A DNA stretch of 40,884 nt from Puniceicoccales bacterium (GTDB taxonomy: Bacteria > Verrucomicrobiota > Verrucomicrobiia > Opitutales > LL51). The notes under the pieces were generated by a model, which was not told the origin of the DNA, did no database searches, and saw nothing but the letters and a program-made list of their open reading frames with translations. Position 1 is the first letter of the stretch; the number at the start of each line of letters is the position of its first letter. The stretch lies in NCBI GenBank assembly GCA_031255715.1, contig JAIRRZ010000027.1, positions 1-40,884 on the forward strand, read 5' to 3'. Positions 1 to 7,212 of the stretch are shown here, piece by piece. The position numbers and the translations under genes were made by a program.

Positions 1-321
1 AAATCCGAGCTCAACCTCATTATTCCAGGGTTCGTCGTTGGATAAAATCTGTAGCCTCGGACCTGTCCCGATCGTGTCATTCGCGAGCATCTGAACGATT
101 CCCTTTGCATAGGAATTATTTGCAATCTCATAGCGGGAGCGTTAGCGCAAAGTCTTACGTACCTCGGGACGAGCCTCCTGATCCGCCGACATATAATCGG
201 CCATGGCCCAATGGCGCACATTATTTTTGTTGGTTTCAGCGGCATCAAATCGGGCTTCAACGGACAGATTCCTTCTTGAGGGCTTGTGTGGCTTAAATAA
301 ATGCTTTATTCGGGTAAACAT
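1..321 (-). pseudogene. phage portal protein, 5' part, interrupted by an in-frame TAA (continues off the left edge)
   Basis: Reading leftward from an ATG at 321, the frame encodes a lambda-type portal N-terminus. The stretches HWAMADYMSADQEARPEVR and RYEIANNSYAKGIVQ, then ANDTIGTGPRLQ, are typical of portal proteins, which form the dodecameric ring through which DNA enters the phage head. Codon 60 is TAA (bases 144-142), and the same frame continues open with portal-like sequence to base 1. The break is therefore a single nonsense change inside an otherwise well-preserved gene. It lies 25 bases downstream of the gpW-like gene, the order seen in lambda (terminase, W, portal). The rest lies outside the window. 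Recognition is by sequence pattern; sequencing error cannot be excluded. Confidence 0.75.
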
Positions 322-346
322 GGTGGTATCAATTGGTTCCGGAGTG

Positions 347-553
347 CTACATATAGGCGATTTTCAGGCCTCCATTTTTGCACTTCATTGCTTTCTTCTT
401 TGCTAGGTACTCATCGACCTTAATCTGTTCCCAAAGCGAGTGCTGCTCGACTTTCTGTCCATCGATCTCCACCGACTTCGGTTTTGCCGCATTTTCGCGG
501 ATATCTTTCTCAAGACTGTCCTTGTTTTTTTCGTTCATAATTTTGAAAGACAA
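347..553 (-). CDS. gpW-like phage head-tail joining protein
   Basis: A 68-residue protein if it starts at the TTG at 553, which has AAAGAGG four bases upstream. Starting at the ATG at 538 it would be 63 residues but 19 bases from that Shine-Dalgarno. It carries a central KSVEIDGQKVEQHSLWEQI stretch and a basic, Gly-containing tail, like small gpW-type head-completion proteins. Its position between terminase and portal is also that of lambda W. Such proteins sit at the portal and stop DNA leaking before tail attachment. The promoter/leader upstream is the left copy of a 76-bp duplicated segment. Function is inferred from position and weak motif resemblance. Confidence 0.55.
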   Translation of the reverse strand: MSFKIMNEKNKDSLEKDIRENAAKPKSVEIDGQKVEQHSLWEQIKVDEYLAKKKAMKCKNGGLKIAYM

Positions 554-624
554 TTTGCCTCTTTACTTATATATTCGGTGGAAATTTTCCAATCCGAACC
601 AAAAATCTGAAAATTTTTCGTTTT
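549..624. repeat. left copy of a 76-bp duplicated promoter/leader segment
   Basis: This segment matches 10348-10423 at 68 of 76 positions without gaps, in the same orientation. It contains an imperfect palindrome around TTCGGTGGAAATTTTCCA ending in TCCGAA, which looks like a repressor operator. Read on the minus strand it also contains AAAGAGG followed by a TTG start. Here it leads into the gpW-like gene; the right copy lies upstream of the early operon. The function as promoter and operator is inference. Confidence 0.7.
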
Positions 625-644
625 TTATCATGTTTTATTATTGC

Positions 645-717
645 TTGACATTTTTGTTTACACGATAGTATCAACAGTGTGATAACAAAGGACGGTTATG
701 ATTAATATAGCGAGTCC
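645..717 (+). promoter_or_regulatory. rightward promoter and ribosome-binding site of a truncated gene
   Basis: On the plus strand TTGACA at 645-650 is followed by AT-rich sequence, then AAAGGA at 687-692 and an ATG at 698. The reading frame ends after eight codons with TAA, right at the 3' end of the convergent terminase gene. Partial inverted symmetry (TTACAC and GTGTGATAA) around the start region could be an operator. It looks like the front of a divergently transcribed regulatory gene whose body was lost when the segment was placed next to terminase. Confidence 0.35.
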
Positions 718-3054
718 TCAATAATCTACCTTTAAATGCCTATTTTTTTGCACTTCGGAAAGCCGTAATGCGGTTCTTTTTGCCATGAAATTTGCCTCCG
801 TTAGCTCACCGGATTGAATCGCCGATAAACGTGCCTTAACGCGATTTGCCGGTTTAAATTCAGGCAGAGTACTTCCAAGCATTGAAGCGCACACGGCACA
901 ACCGACTAAACAATCGAGCCAGTGGTTATCGCGCCGTTCGGGGCGTATTTTCCACTCATCAACGACCCGGCCTCGGCCCACGGTTTTTACGCGATACTCC
1001 GCCGTGAGATGCTCCGCAATGAGCTGATGCAGGTCAGGATAACGGCCGAAAAACGATAAACTTCCATGATCACCAATGGGTACTGCTAAACGTACATGGA
1101 TGAAGGATTTCCAAAAATTAGAGTCGAAAATCACATGGCGGATTGCCCGTTTTCCAGCGACATTGGGCACCATCCAATTGAAGCCCAATCGGTCACCGGG
1201 CTGCTTTCGGTATTCGGTCATCGGCTTAGAACTCGCACCAATGTAGCGCCCGTGCGACGGCAAAATGATCCCCGAGTAAGCCGTTTGCCGGCAAAATTGA
1301 TAGACGACATCCGTTGAAGTCCCCCAATTGGCATCAATCATCGCGCGTTCGATCTTCAATAACGCCCCATCCTCCCGTTGCCACTCTGCTCCCAGTAACG
1401 CTCCTGTCAGCCGCTCCAATGCCTTATAAATGCTGCCCTCCAAGCCTCCGGTGTGGATGAGTGATTGGATCGTCGGATTCGCCCCTGCCAGCGTGAACTC
1501 GCGAGCATTTTGTTTCGGCCAGGTACCATAATCGATGACGGCACCGGTAAAATCCTCGCCCCAGGCCACAACTGTATAAAACAGCAATGCCTTTTGGATG
1601 TCGATAAATGCCGTGATGTGGTCGCAGTATAACGGCACGATTCGCTCCGGAAGACCGTTGATTTTAGCCGCAATTTCGTCGATTGATAGCAGCGAATCAT
1701 TCTCCATGTCGTCGGGGAATGGATCATTCTGGTACTCACTTTGGAATGACGCTTCGTCCTGCAGTTTGAGGTTCATCGCGTGCTGCAACGCGGAAATCTC
1801 GTCATCATTGTAGCGCGCTTCCCAACCGACGATGGCACCCTCATCCATTGCCTCCCGATGGGCAGCATAAAAATCCGTTGCCCGTTGAAAATTGCCCTCC
1901 GTTCGCAGGGATTCCGCACGAATATCGGCATATTGGCTCCAAAGGGCCATGTTTTTCGGCAACTGATACAGCATCTTCGTCCGTTCGCCGTTCCAATCGG
2001 GGTGCTTTTGCCTATCGAGAATGATATCCGCCATGTCACCGGGACGGATAATCGTGCAGGGCATGATTCCGGAGATCTTCTGCCCCGGACCCGCCAGGCC
2101 CAAAATATCGCCCGCAAGTATACGGACACGTTTACGCGTTTGCTCCAGGCTGCCGGCGGATTCGCTCGTTTGGGGGTTATCGATAATCACTAAACTCGGA
2201 CGAACACTGCGGCCATCGGGGCGCTTATACTTCATGCCACGAATGCGCCCGGTGATACCGGCAACGCGGACCGTGACGCCACTCGCTGGGCTACCTTCGA
2301 TCGTCGGCAAAACAAGTTCATTGGCCGTCCAGGTGATACGCGTTCGTTCCCCTCTGTATAGTTGGCCATTACATCGATTGTGGATGCCATCGAGGGCATG
2401 TACGGGAAAGCAGGCCTCCGGGAAATCTGCCGCCAAGCATTCGTTCACCTCCAATTCGGTTTTGATCGATTCTAACATCTCGACGGCGGCAGACTCCGTT
2501 GCACCAATCAAAACCACAAATTCGCGGTGGCCATAGAGCATCGCCCAGATCGCAGCACTTTCGGCGAGACTGGATTTTCCCGAACCGCGGGGCATCGCCA
2601 TCGCAAATAATCCACCCCGTAACACGGCTGTCTCGATCTTGGAAATCACCTTTAGGTGATCGTCGCTCCAGGGCAGGCTAAACGTCGCCGAAAAATAGGT
2701 TTCGCAGAACTTCTTAAAATCGCATCGGCATTGAATCTTACGCTCCCTATCGGCCACGGGAGGTAGCTCTCCGATATCACGTCCGGCCAGCGCTATAGCC
2801 ATATTTCTGTTCCGTTCGAGGTTTTTTTTGTCCTCATAGGTTTTCGGCTTAAATGTTTGCCGAGCGTGCAATTGCTCCCGCAACCACGCGGCGTATTTGA
2901 ACAGATTGACGGTTGCGGCGCTGGCATCGTCGGTGATTCGAAATCCTGCCCGTTCCCGTTGGGCACGCAGTCGCCGCTCGTGTATAACGCCGCCGAATTC
3001 GGTGGAGTTGATCAGTCGGATCAATTCCGATGGACGTAGTTTATTCGGGTTCAT
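718..3054 (-). CDS. phage terminase large subunit (GpA-like)
   Basis: The 778-residue protein is the ATP-driven packaging motor and nuclease that cuts phage DNA and pumps it through the portal. An ATPase P-loop, PRGSGKSS, lies at about residues 155-162. A Walker B-like VIIDN is at about 289-293. The C-terminal nuclease region starts near FIDIQ at about 483. At 778 residues it is longer than lambda gpA (about 640), because of about 100 extra N-terminal residues that resemble the small protein encoded just upstream. The ATG at 3054 has GAAGGAG seven bases upstream. The start overlaps the upstream gene by 14 bases, which suggests translational coupling. The gene looks intact and holds no hairpin cluster. 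Confidence 0.9.
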   Translation of the reverse strand: MNPNKLRPSELIRLINSTEFGGVIHERRLRAQRERAGFRITDDASAATVNLFKYAAWLREQLHARQTFKPKTYEDKKNLERNRNMAIALAGRDIGELPPVADRERKIQCRCDFKKFCETYFSATFSLPWSDDHLKVISKIETAVLRGGLFAMAMPRGSGKSSLAESAAIWAMLYGHREFVVLIGATESAAVEMLESIKTELEVNECLAADFPEACFPVHALDGIHNRCNGQLYRGERTRITWTANELVLPTIEGSPASGVTVRVAGITGRIRGMKYKRPDGRSVRPSLVIIDNPQTSESAGSLEQTRKRVRILAGDILGLAGPGQKISGIMPCTIIRPGDMADIILDRQKHPDWNGERTKMLYQLPKNMALWSQYADIRAESLRTEGNFQRATDFYAAHREAMDEGAIVGWEARYNDDEISALQHAMNLKLQDEASFQSEYQNDPFPDDMENDSLLSIDEIAAKINGLPERIVPLYCDHITAFIDIQKALLFYTVVAWGEDFTGAVIDYGTWPKQNAREFTLAGANPTIQSLIHTGGLEGSIYKALERLTGALLGAEWQREDGALLKIERAMIDANWGTSTDVVYQFCRQTAYSGIILPSHGRYIGASSKPMTEYRKQPGDRLGFNWMVPNVAGKRAIRHVIFDSNFWKSFIHVRLAVPIGDHGSLSFFGRYPDLHQLIAEHLTAEYRVKTVGRGRVVDEWKIRPERRDNHWLDCLVGCAVCASMLGSTLPEFKPANRVKARLSAIQSGELTEANFMAKRTALRLSEVQKNRHLKVDY

Positions 3055-3244
3055 TGAGCTCCTTCATCATCCACGCGACATACATGACCAAATTGATCGT
3101 ACCATCGCCGTTAGGTGGCATCCCTGCATCGATATCCCGCTGCAGCAGTTCCGCCGTCATCATCTTACAGCCGGATTTCTTGAGGATCATCACCAGGTCG
3201 TCTGGGTTCAAGGCCAACGGATTAAGTGGGGTCTTGGTCTCCAT
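3041..3244 (-). CDS. small terminase-associated protein (possible small subunit or DNA-binding domain)
   Basis: A 67-residue protein. I chose the ATG at 3244 over 3268 because AAGGAAG lies just ahead of it and the preceding frame stops at 3246. It has the pattern LNPDDLVMILKKSG, then MTAELLQRDIDAG, then NLVMYVAWMMKEL. The N-terminus of the adjacent terminase shows the same arrangement (LRPSELIRLI, then ATVNLFKYAAWLREQL). The two are probably related domains, and the stand-alone copy may be the small terminase subunit. This is my alignment by eye. The first 100 bases of the gene belong to a long direct repeat whose other copy forms the start of a chimeric ORF at 3638. Confidence 0.5.
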   Translation of the reverse strand: METKTPLNPLALNPDDLVMILKKSGCKMMTAELLQRDIDAGMPPNGDGTINLVMYVAWMMKELNEPE

Positions 3245-3423
3245 TTTATCGCTTCCTTTCATTTGCAATCACCGATGTCAGCCTCTGCCAATCACAGCCT
3301 TCTCCCTGTTTGAATTCCGCCCAGCGGCGGCGAACGACATCGCAATACTTTTCATCGAGTTCCAGCATGCGGCATTTTCGACCCATCTGCTCCGCCGCAA
3401 TTAGGGTACTCCCAGAGCCACCG
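3137..3423. repeat. 287-bp direct repeat, left copy, flanking a hairpin cluster
   Basis: Matches 3531-3817 without gaps and with about 17 mismatches (about 94% identity). On the minus strand it contains the last part of the methyltransferase gene followed by the start of the small terminase-associated gene. The left copy supplies the intact start of the small gene. The repeat ends at the base where the hairpin GCCGACAGTGTCGGC (3423-3437) begins. Confidence 0.9.
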
Positions 3424-3638
3424 CCGACAGTGTCGGCCTCCGTCTTGCCGACTTTGTCGGCTGGTATCAGCGCTGGATTGGCAATGGCTCGCGACTTACG
3501 CGTTAGCGGTACGGAAGCCGCCACTGGCGGCCGCCGCAGCAGTTCCACCGTCATCATCTGACAGCCGGATTTCTTGAGGATCATCACCAGGTCGTCCGGG
3601 TTCAGGGCCAACGGATTAAGTGGGGTCTTGGTCTCCAT
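3246..3638 (-). pseudogene. chimeric ORF: start of the small terminase protein, hairpin-cluster linker, end of the methyltransferase
   Basis: A 130-codon open frame created by the duplication. Its first 30-odd residues copy the small terminase-associated protein. About 35 residues are then encoded by hairpin cluster 1. The rest copies the methyltransferase C-terminus, including GGSGSTLIAAEQM and the real stop codon. It inherits the ribosome-binding site and ATG of the small gene copy. No conserved function is expected: it has methyltransferase motif I but no DPPY motif. It ends two bases ahead of the intact small gene, so it may still help carry ribosomes along the operon. Expression is unknown. 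Confidence 0.8.
3423..3531. repeat. hairpin cluster 1, bracketed by 287-bp direct repeats
   Basis: Contains stem-loops at 3423-3437 (GCCGAC, loop AGT), 3447-3461 (GCCGAC, loop TTT) and 3517-3531 (GCCGCC, loop ACT), plus the palindrome CAGCGCTG at 3468-3475 after a TGGTAT linker. Between the last two is a stretch related to the GCTGACGCG module found in clusters 2 and 9. The outer hairpins form the exact edges of the cluster against the flanking repeats. Confidence 0.85.
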
Positions 3639-3817
3639 TTTATCGCTCCCTTTCATTTGCAATCGCCGGTGTCAGCTTCTGCCAATCACAATCCTCTCCG
3701 TGTTTGAATTCCGCCCAGCGGCGGCGAATGACGTCGCAATACTTTTCATCGAGTTCCAGCATGCGGCATTTTCGCCTCATCTGCTCCGCCGCAATTAGGG
3801 TACTCCCAGAGCCACCG
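3531..3817. repeat. 287-bp direct repeat, right copy
   Basis: Second copy of the segment at 3137-3423. It starts at the final base of hairpin GCCGCCACTGGCGGC (3517-3531). This copy supplies the intact 3' end of the methyltransferase gene; the copied start of the small gene opens the chimeric ORF at 3638. Confidence 0.9.
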
Positions 3818-4854
3818 AACGTATCCAACACGACGCCGTTACGCTTCGAAGAATTGCCCAGGAGATAGGTGAGCATTTCAACGGGCTTCATCGTGGGATG
3901 CAGGTTGCTCTTTTGCGGTCGATCATACTCCAAAATTGTCGTTTGCGAGCGGTCTCCAAACCATTCGTGCGCCGCACCATCGTTCCAGCCGTACAAAATC
4001 GGTTCGTGTTTGTAGTGATAGTCGTTGTGGCCCAGGACAAATGCATTTTTCACCCAAATCAGGCACTCGCGGATCCTGAAACCGGCCTCGATCAACGCCC
4101 AGCGAAAATTGTGGCCTTCCGCTTCAGCATGAAAAACATAAAACGTACCACCGGGCCTAAGCACACCCTTGACGTTACTGAAGGCATTATGCAGAAATTT
4201 TCGGAATTGGCCATCCTCCATGGCATCATTCTGGATCGTCATCCCCTCACTGCCCTCATAGGCAACGTTATAGGGCGGATCCGTTAACCAGAGATCGGCG
4301 GTCTCTCCATTCATCAACTTTTGGATATCGGCCATACATGTCGCATCGCCGCACATCAGCGCATGCTCGCCCAGTTGGTACACTTCGCCCTTGACGCTAT
4401 TTGACCGTTCAGGTACTTCTCGCGCATCGTCTGGGTCGGTTTCGCCCTCCACCAATTCATTGCCCTTTAACAGCTCTTCCAATTCATTGCTATCGAAGCC
4501 CAACAGCGATAAATCGAAGTTCGCGCTGTCCAGATCCTTTAGTTCGATGGGTAGCAGTTCGTAATTCCACTCGGAAAGCTCGGCGGTTTTGTTATCGGCG
4601 ATGCGAAGGGCCTTGACCTGACTGGGCGTCAGATCATCGGCAACATGGACCGGAACCTCACCCAAGCTCAACTTTTGAGCCGCTTTTAATCGGCTATGAC
4701 CGGCGATGATCACATGGTCCTTGTCGACGATGATTGGGTTTCGCCAACCGAACGCTTTGATCGATTGGGCGACTGCGTCGATGGCTTCATCGTTGAACCG
4801 CGGGTTACCTTCGTAAGGGATGATTTCGTTAATCTTTTTTATCTTAATTTGCAT
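3640..4854 (-). CDS. ParB-domain DNA methyltransferase (N6-adenine/N4-cytosine class)
   Basis: A 404-residue protein starting at the ATG at 4854; the frame is open further upstream, but only through a hairpin cluster. Residues 1 to about 130 form a ParB/Srx-like domain (NPRFNDEAI, then IIAGHSRLKAA at 49-59). Residues from about 155 form a methyltransferase with DPPY at 192-195 (motif IV) before the S-adenosylmethionine motif LDTFGGSGSTL at about 343-353, the beta-class order. Phage proteins of this architecture modify phage DNA, often against host restriction. The last 178 bases are duplicated at 3246-3423. It lies between a small gene and the terminase genes and looks intact. Confidence 0.88.
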   Translation of the reverse strand: MQIKIKKINEIIPYEGNPRFNDEAIDAVAQSIKAFGWRNPIIVDKDHVIIAGHSRLKAAQKLSLGEVPVHVADDLTPSQVKALRIADNKTAELSEWNYELLPIELKDLDSANFDLSLLGFDSNELEELLKGNELVEGETDPDDAREVPERSNSVKGEVYQLGEHALMCGDATCMADIQKLMNGETADLWLTDPPYNVAYEGSEGMTIQNDAMEDGQFRKFLHNAFSNVKGVLRPGGTFYVFHAEAEGHNFRWALIEAGFRIRECLIWVKNAFVLGHNDYHYKHEPILYGWNDGAAHEWFGDRSQTTILEYDRPQKSNLHPTMKPVEMLTYLLGNSSKRNGVVLDTFGGSGSTLIAAEQMRRKCRMLELDEKYCDVIRRRWAEFKHGEDCDWQKLTPAIANERER

Positions 4855-4867
4855 GGTATTACTTTCG

Positions 4868-5122
4868 TTAAATCGGTTTGGCCGGCACGGCCAGCTTCGA
4901 TACCGCTGACGCGCGAACGTCAGCAACTGCCGATCCATTGCTGGCGAAGTCAGCTCTATCGCAGTCGACCGTGTCGACATGGAAGCCGCCACTGGCGGCG
5001 CGGATGTTGAAGAGCCAAATGCCAACTTTGTTGTGATTCTCGACTCCTTCCGCCGCCCTCAGGAACTCGTTTTTTAGGGGGGAACCATCAATTTTGACGG
5101 AGTTTTTACGCAATCTTTCCAT
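4868..5122 (-). CDS. small phage protein with a hairpin-cluster-encoded tail
   Basis: An 84-residue ORF. The start at 5122 is preceded by a perfect AGGAGG, so the upstream extension to 5149 is unlikely to be translated. About 40 residues (starting MERLRKNSVKIDG) look like a normal small protein that I do not recognise. The remaining residues are low-complexity Ala/Asp/Ser/Val sequence encoded entirely by hairpin cluster 2. The frame crosses five hairpins without a stop and ends 14 bases before the methyltransferase ATG. The original stop codon was probably lost when the cluster arrived. Confidence 0.6.
   Translation of the reverse strand: MERLRKNSVKIDGSPLKNEFLRAAEGVENHNKVGIWLFNIRAASGGFHVDTVDCDRADFASNGSAVADVRASAVSKLAVPAKPI
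4881..4999. repeat. hairpin cluster 2
   Basis: Stem-loops at 4905-4924 (GCTGACG, loop CGCGAA), 4940-4954 (GCTGGC, loop GAA), 4964-4978 (GTCGAC, loop CGT) and 4985-4999 (GCCGCC, loop ACT), plus an imperfect one at 4881-4895. The pair 4940-4978 is joined by a TCTATCGCA linker, so this double-hairpin unit lies inverted relative to most others. The pair 4964-4999 is joined by ATGGAA. Confidence 0.85.
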
Positions 5123-5245
5123 AATCCTCCTATATATACGCGCACACACACTTTTTATACGCGGGAGAGCGTAAGAGAGAATTAGAGAATTATATATATA
5201 TATATTTATTTTTATTATTATTTATGCGGGTTACAGGGCCTTTAA

Positions 5246-5351
5246 ATTGTTCCCAAATTGTTCTGGGTCTCAAGAAACTATTCTCCGATTTCATCTCTTT
5301 TTAGTATTATTTCTTGTTTATTGTTCCCAAAATCGGAACAATGGGAACAAT
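5246..5351. promoter_or_regulatory. operator-like repeats of ATTGTTCCCA in an AT-rich intergenic region
   Basis: The region between the helicase stop and the small gene at 5122 is unusually AT-rich. It carries ATTGTTCCCA at 5246-5255 and 5320-5329 and its inverse at 5342-5351. The last two form a perfect 10-bp inverted repeat around a 12-base spacer. A regulator binding site controlling the leftward small gene-methyltransferase-terminase segment is the likeliest reading. No T-run follows the hairpin on either strand, so a simple terminator is less likely. Confidence 0.45.
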
Positions 5352-5361
5352 TTCGAATTAT

Positions 5362-7212
5362 TTATAGGAGTTTATATACGACTGCTGTCTTCGTTTTGGT
5401 CCTTTCAAGATACCTATGGAGCGTACCATTTTCCTCCAGCGTGGTAATGATCCGTTTGAACTCATCAGAGGGCTCTTTGCATGTCCTGAGCAGTACGCCG
5501 TGCCGTAGCATGCCTCCTGCGCCCTGTAGGATGCGTTCCACCTTCTTACACTTCCCGTCGAATGGGTTCTCGTAGACGTAATTATCGGCCATGAACAGCA
5601 TCCGCTCCGTCAGGTGCTCCACCAATTTCTGAGCCCACTGCACCCCTTTAAGCGTAATTCGCGGATGATACACATCACTTGATATGCCGTGGAGCATCGC
5701 CAATTTACACACCTTTTCGAAGGCCCGGCACCAGAGCATTCTCGCCGTCTTTTCATTGCGTAGGTCATAGAACTCGATCAGCGCGTCAAACGCACTGCGG
5801 GTATCCATGAGCTGCTCCGTGACCTTAGGATCTTCCTCGACGACAATCGGCTTCGGGAATTCCGTTGCCAAATTACCGCACGGCCGGCACGGCCGGCTGC
5901 GATAGAGCTGGCTTTTGGCCAGCAATGATTCGACATTAGAGAGAGCTCCAGCACGGGCGTCAGCTGTATGGAAGCTGACACTGTCAGCGCCAACATCGCG
6001 GAGATAGCTCGCAGCGGATAAAACGGACTCCGGAATGGCGATGGGTTTCGGATCGCCGGCCATACTCCGTTTCCCGGCCTCGATGACGAGACAGCGGGCA
6101 GTCAAGCCATTTTCGAGCACCCGCCGGAACAACGCCTCATAAAAGTACCGTGGGACGGCGGTCCCGTACAGCACCAGATTGGGGTTAACGATGGTCGACA
6201 CATTGTTGTCATTATCTGTTTTAATGCGCGATAACGCCCGCTTCCGTAGCGGATAAATGGTATTGGATGCGCTATAAAACTTAAGCAACTTCTCGTTGAT
6301 CAATGCCGCCCGGATATCTTTGCCGAACTTCATGACATTGAAAAGCCCATCCACTTCGTCCGCTTGGAACAGCATGGACGGATGCATCGCCAGTGCATCC
6401 TCCAGCCCCTCGCCGGATGCGAATGTATCCGCAATGCTCCCTCCCAGACCGATCTGGTATGCGATATCAAAATTGACCTTGCGCGGATAATCCTTTCCCG
6501 TTCCGGGATCCGCCAATGCAATTAGATACAAATTGCTGCGATTGTCACGCCGATCGCAGAACTTCCGGCCCATCAGGAACGCTAAAAGTGCGAGCGCACC
6601 GGTGAACGCCAACACGCGATTGGGATAGGGAGCAGTCGCCATCGACACATCAATAACGTCATTAATAAACCCCGGCACGGCCAGGCCGACAGGGTCGGCT
6701 TCCATACGGGCAAAGCCCGAATCGAAATCACCCGGCAGCGATGTCGGTACGGCCGGCAGCGATAGAGCTGGCTTTTGGCCAGCAGCGGCATAGCCCGAGT
6801 CGGCCGCCAGTGGCGGCTCCCATACCGCTTCGCGTAATCCGTAAGTCCTTGCCGGTCCGGAACTTTGCCCTAACTCAGCCGACAAAGTCGGCTCAATGGA
6901 AGCTGACACTGTCAGCTCCTTCAATGCGCGTAGTTTATGCCAATCGTTGCCGGCACAGCCGTTGTGGTGGCATTTAAAGCACATTGCACCGGAAGGTTCC
7001 TGGATCAATACGGCCGAGCGATCGTTGTGGTCCGGATTAAACGGGCAGACGTCGAACACCCACTTCCATCCGTCCTTCCACGGCTTCGGCTCGCCGAGCT
7101 CCGGACAGTACTTTTCAACCCATGTCGACACAGTCGACAGTGATAGAGCTGGCTTCGCCAGCAAAAAAGCTGGCTTTTGGCCAGCAGCGGCATAGCCCGA
7201 GACGTCAATCAT
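5362..7212 (-). CDS. phage zinc-ribbon/DUF3987-like replication helicase with three hairpin-cluster insertions
   Basis: A 616-residue protein whose ATG overlaps the primase stop by four bases (ATGA). A primase-type zinc ribbon lies at about residues 56-86 (VCPFNPDHND, then CFKCHHNGC). An ATPase domain with P-loop ADPGTGKD at about 234-241 follows, and the C-terminal part resembles DUF3987-type helicases found beside primases. It probably unwinds DNA at the replication fork. The frame runs through three hairpin clusters, at about residues 3-32, 99-180 and 408-443. These encode low-complexity Ala/Pro/Ser/Leu-rich segments and fall at the extreme N-terminus and between apparent domains. The same hairpin unit is read in different frames at the different sites. 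Whether the inserts are tolerated or cut out of the RNA is unknown. Confidence 0.75.
   Translation of the reverse strand: MIDVSGYAAAGQKPAFLLAKPALSLSTVSTWVEKYCPELGEPKPWKDGWKWVFDVCPFNPDHNDRSAVLIQEPSGAMCFKCHHNGCAGNDWHKLRALKELTVSASIEPTLSAELGQSSGPARTYGLREAVWEPPLAADSGYAAAGQKPALSLPAVPTSLPGDFDSGFARMEADPVGLAVPGFINDVIDVSMATAPYPNRVLAFTGALALLAFLMGRKFCDRRDNRSNLYLIALADPGTGKDYPRKVNFDIAYQIGLGGSIADTFASGEGLEDALAMHPSMLFQADEVDGLFNVMKFGKDIRAALINEKLLKFYSASNTIYPLRKRALSRIKTDNDNNVSTIVNPNLVLYGTAVPRYFYEALFRRVLENGLTARCLVIEAGKRSMAGDPKPIAIPESVLSAASYLRDVGADSVSFHTADARAGALSNVESLLAKSQLYRSRPCRPCGNLATEFPKPIVVEEDPKVTEQLMDTRSAFDALIEFYDLRNEKTARMLWCRAFEKVCKLAMLHGISSDVYHPRITLKGVQWAQKLVEHLTERMLFMADNYVYENPFDGKCKKVERILQGAGGMLRHGVLLRTCKEPSDEFKRIITTLEENGTLHRYLERTKTKTAVVYKLL
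5883..5988. repeat. hairpin cluster 3, inside the helicase gene
   Basis: A double-hairpin unit at 5883-5923 joins GCCGGCACGGCCGGC to GCTGGCTTTTGGCCAGC through TGCGATAGA. A further hairpin, GCTGACACTGTCAGC at 5974-5988, is preceded by TATGGAA. Between them is a degenerate copy. Read in the gene's direction, the first unit has no stop codon in any of the three frames. Confidence 0.85.
6685..6916. repeat. hairpin cluster 4, inside the helicase gene
   Basis: Seven stem-loops: 6685-6699 (GCCGAC, AGG), 6707-6719 (CGGGC, AAA), 6743-6757 (GTCGGT, ACG, with G-U pairs), 6767-6783 (GCTGGC, TTTTG), 6803-6817 (GCCGCC, AGT), 6878-6892 (GCCGAC, AAA) and 6902-6916 (GCTGAC, ACT). The linkers are TTCCATA, AGCGATAGA and TCAATGGAA. 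It separates the zinc ribbon from the ATPase domain of the encoded protein. Confidence 0.85.
7124..7185. repeat. hairpin cluster 5, at the 5' end of the helicase gene
   Basis: Stem-loops at 7124-7138 (GTCGAC, loop ACA), 7148-7162 (GCTGGC, loop TTC) and 7169-7185 (GCTGGC, loop TTTTG). The first two are joined by AGTGATAGA. The cluster begins only a few codons after the ATG at 7212, so the start codon and its four-base overlap with the primase stop were preserved. Confidence 0.85.

Noticed and set aside
105-668. Plus-strand ORFs opposite the portal and gpW-like genes
   Set aside because: Low-complexity shadows of the minus-strand phage genes with no ribosome-binding site or family features.
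1780-2536. Plus-strand ORFs of 137 and 171 codons opposite terminase
   Set aside because: Antisense shadows of a well-supported gene.
3246-3662. A genuine second DNA methyltransferase gene
   Set aside because: It has only the duplicated C-terminal segment with motif I, no DPPY, and a start copied from another gene.
4855-5025. Longer N-terminus of the ParB-methyltransferase
   Set aside because: The extra 57 codons are only hairpin-cluster sequence; the family domain starts at the ATG at 4854.
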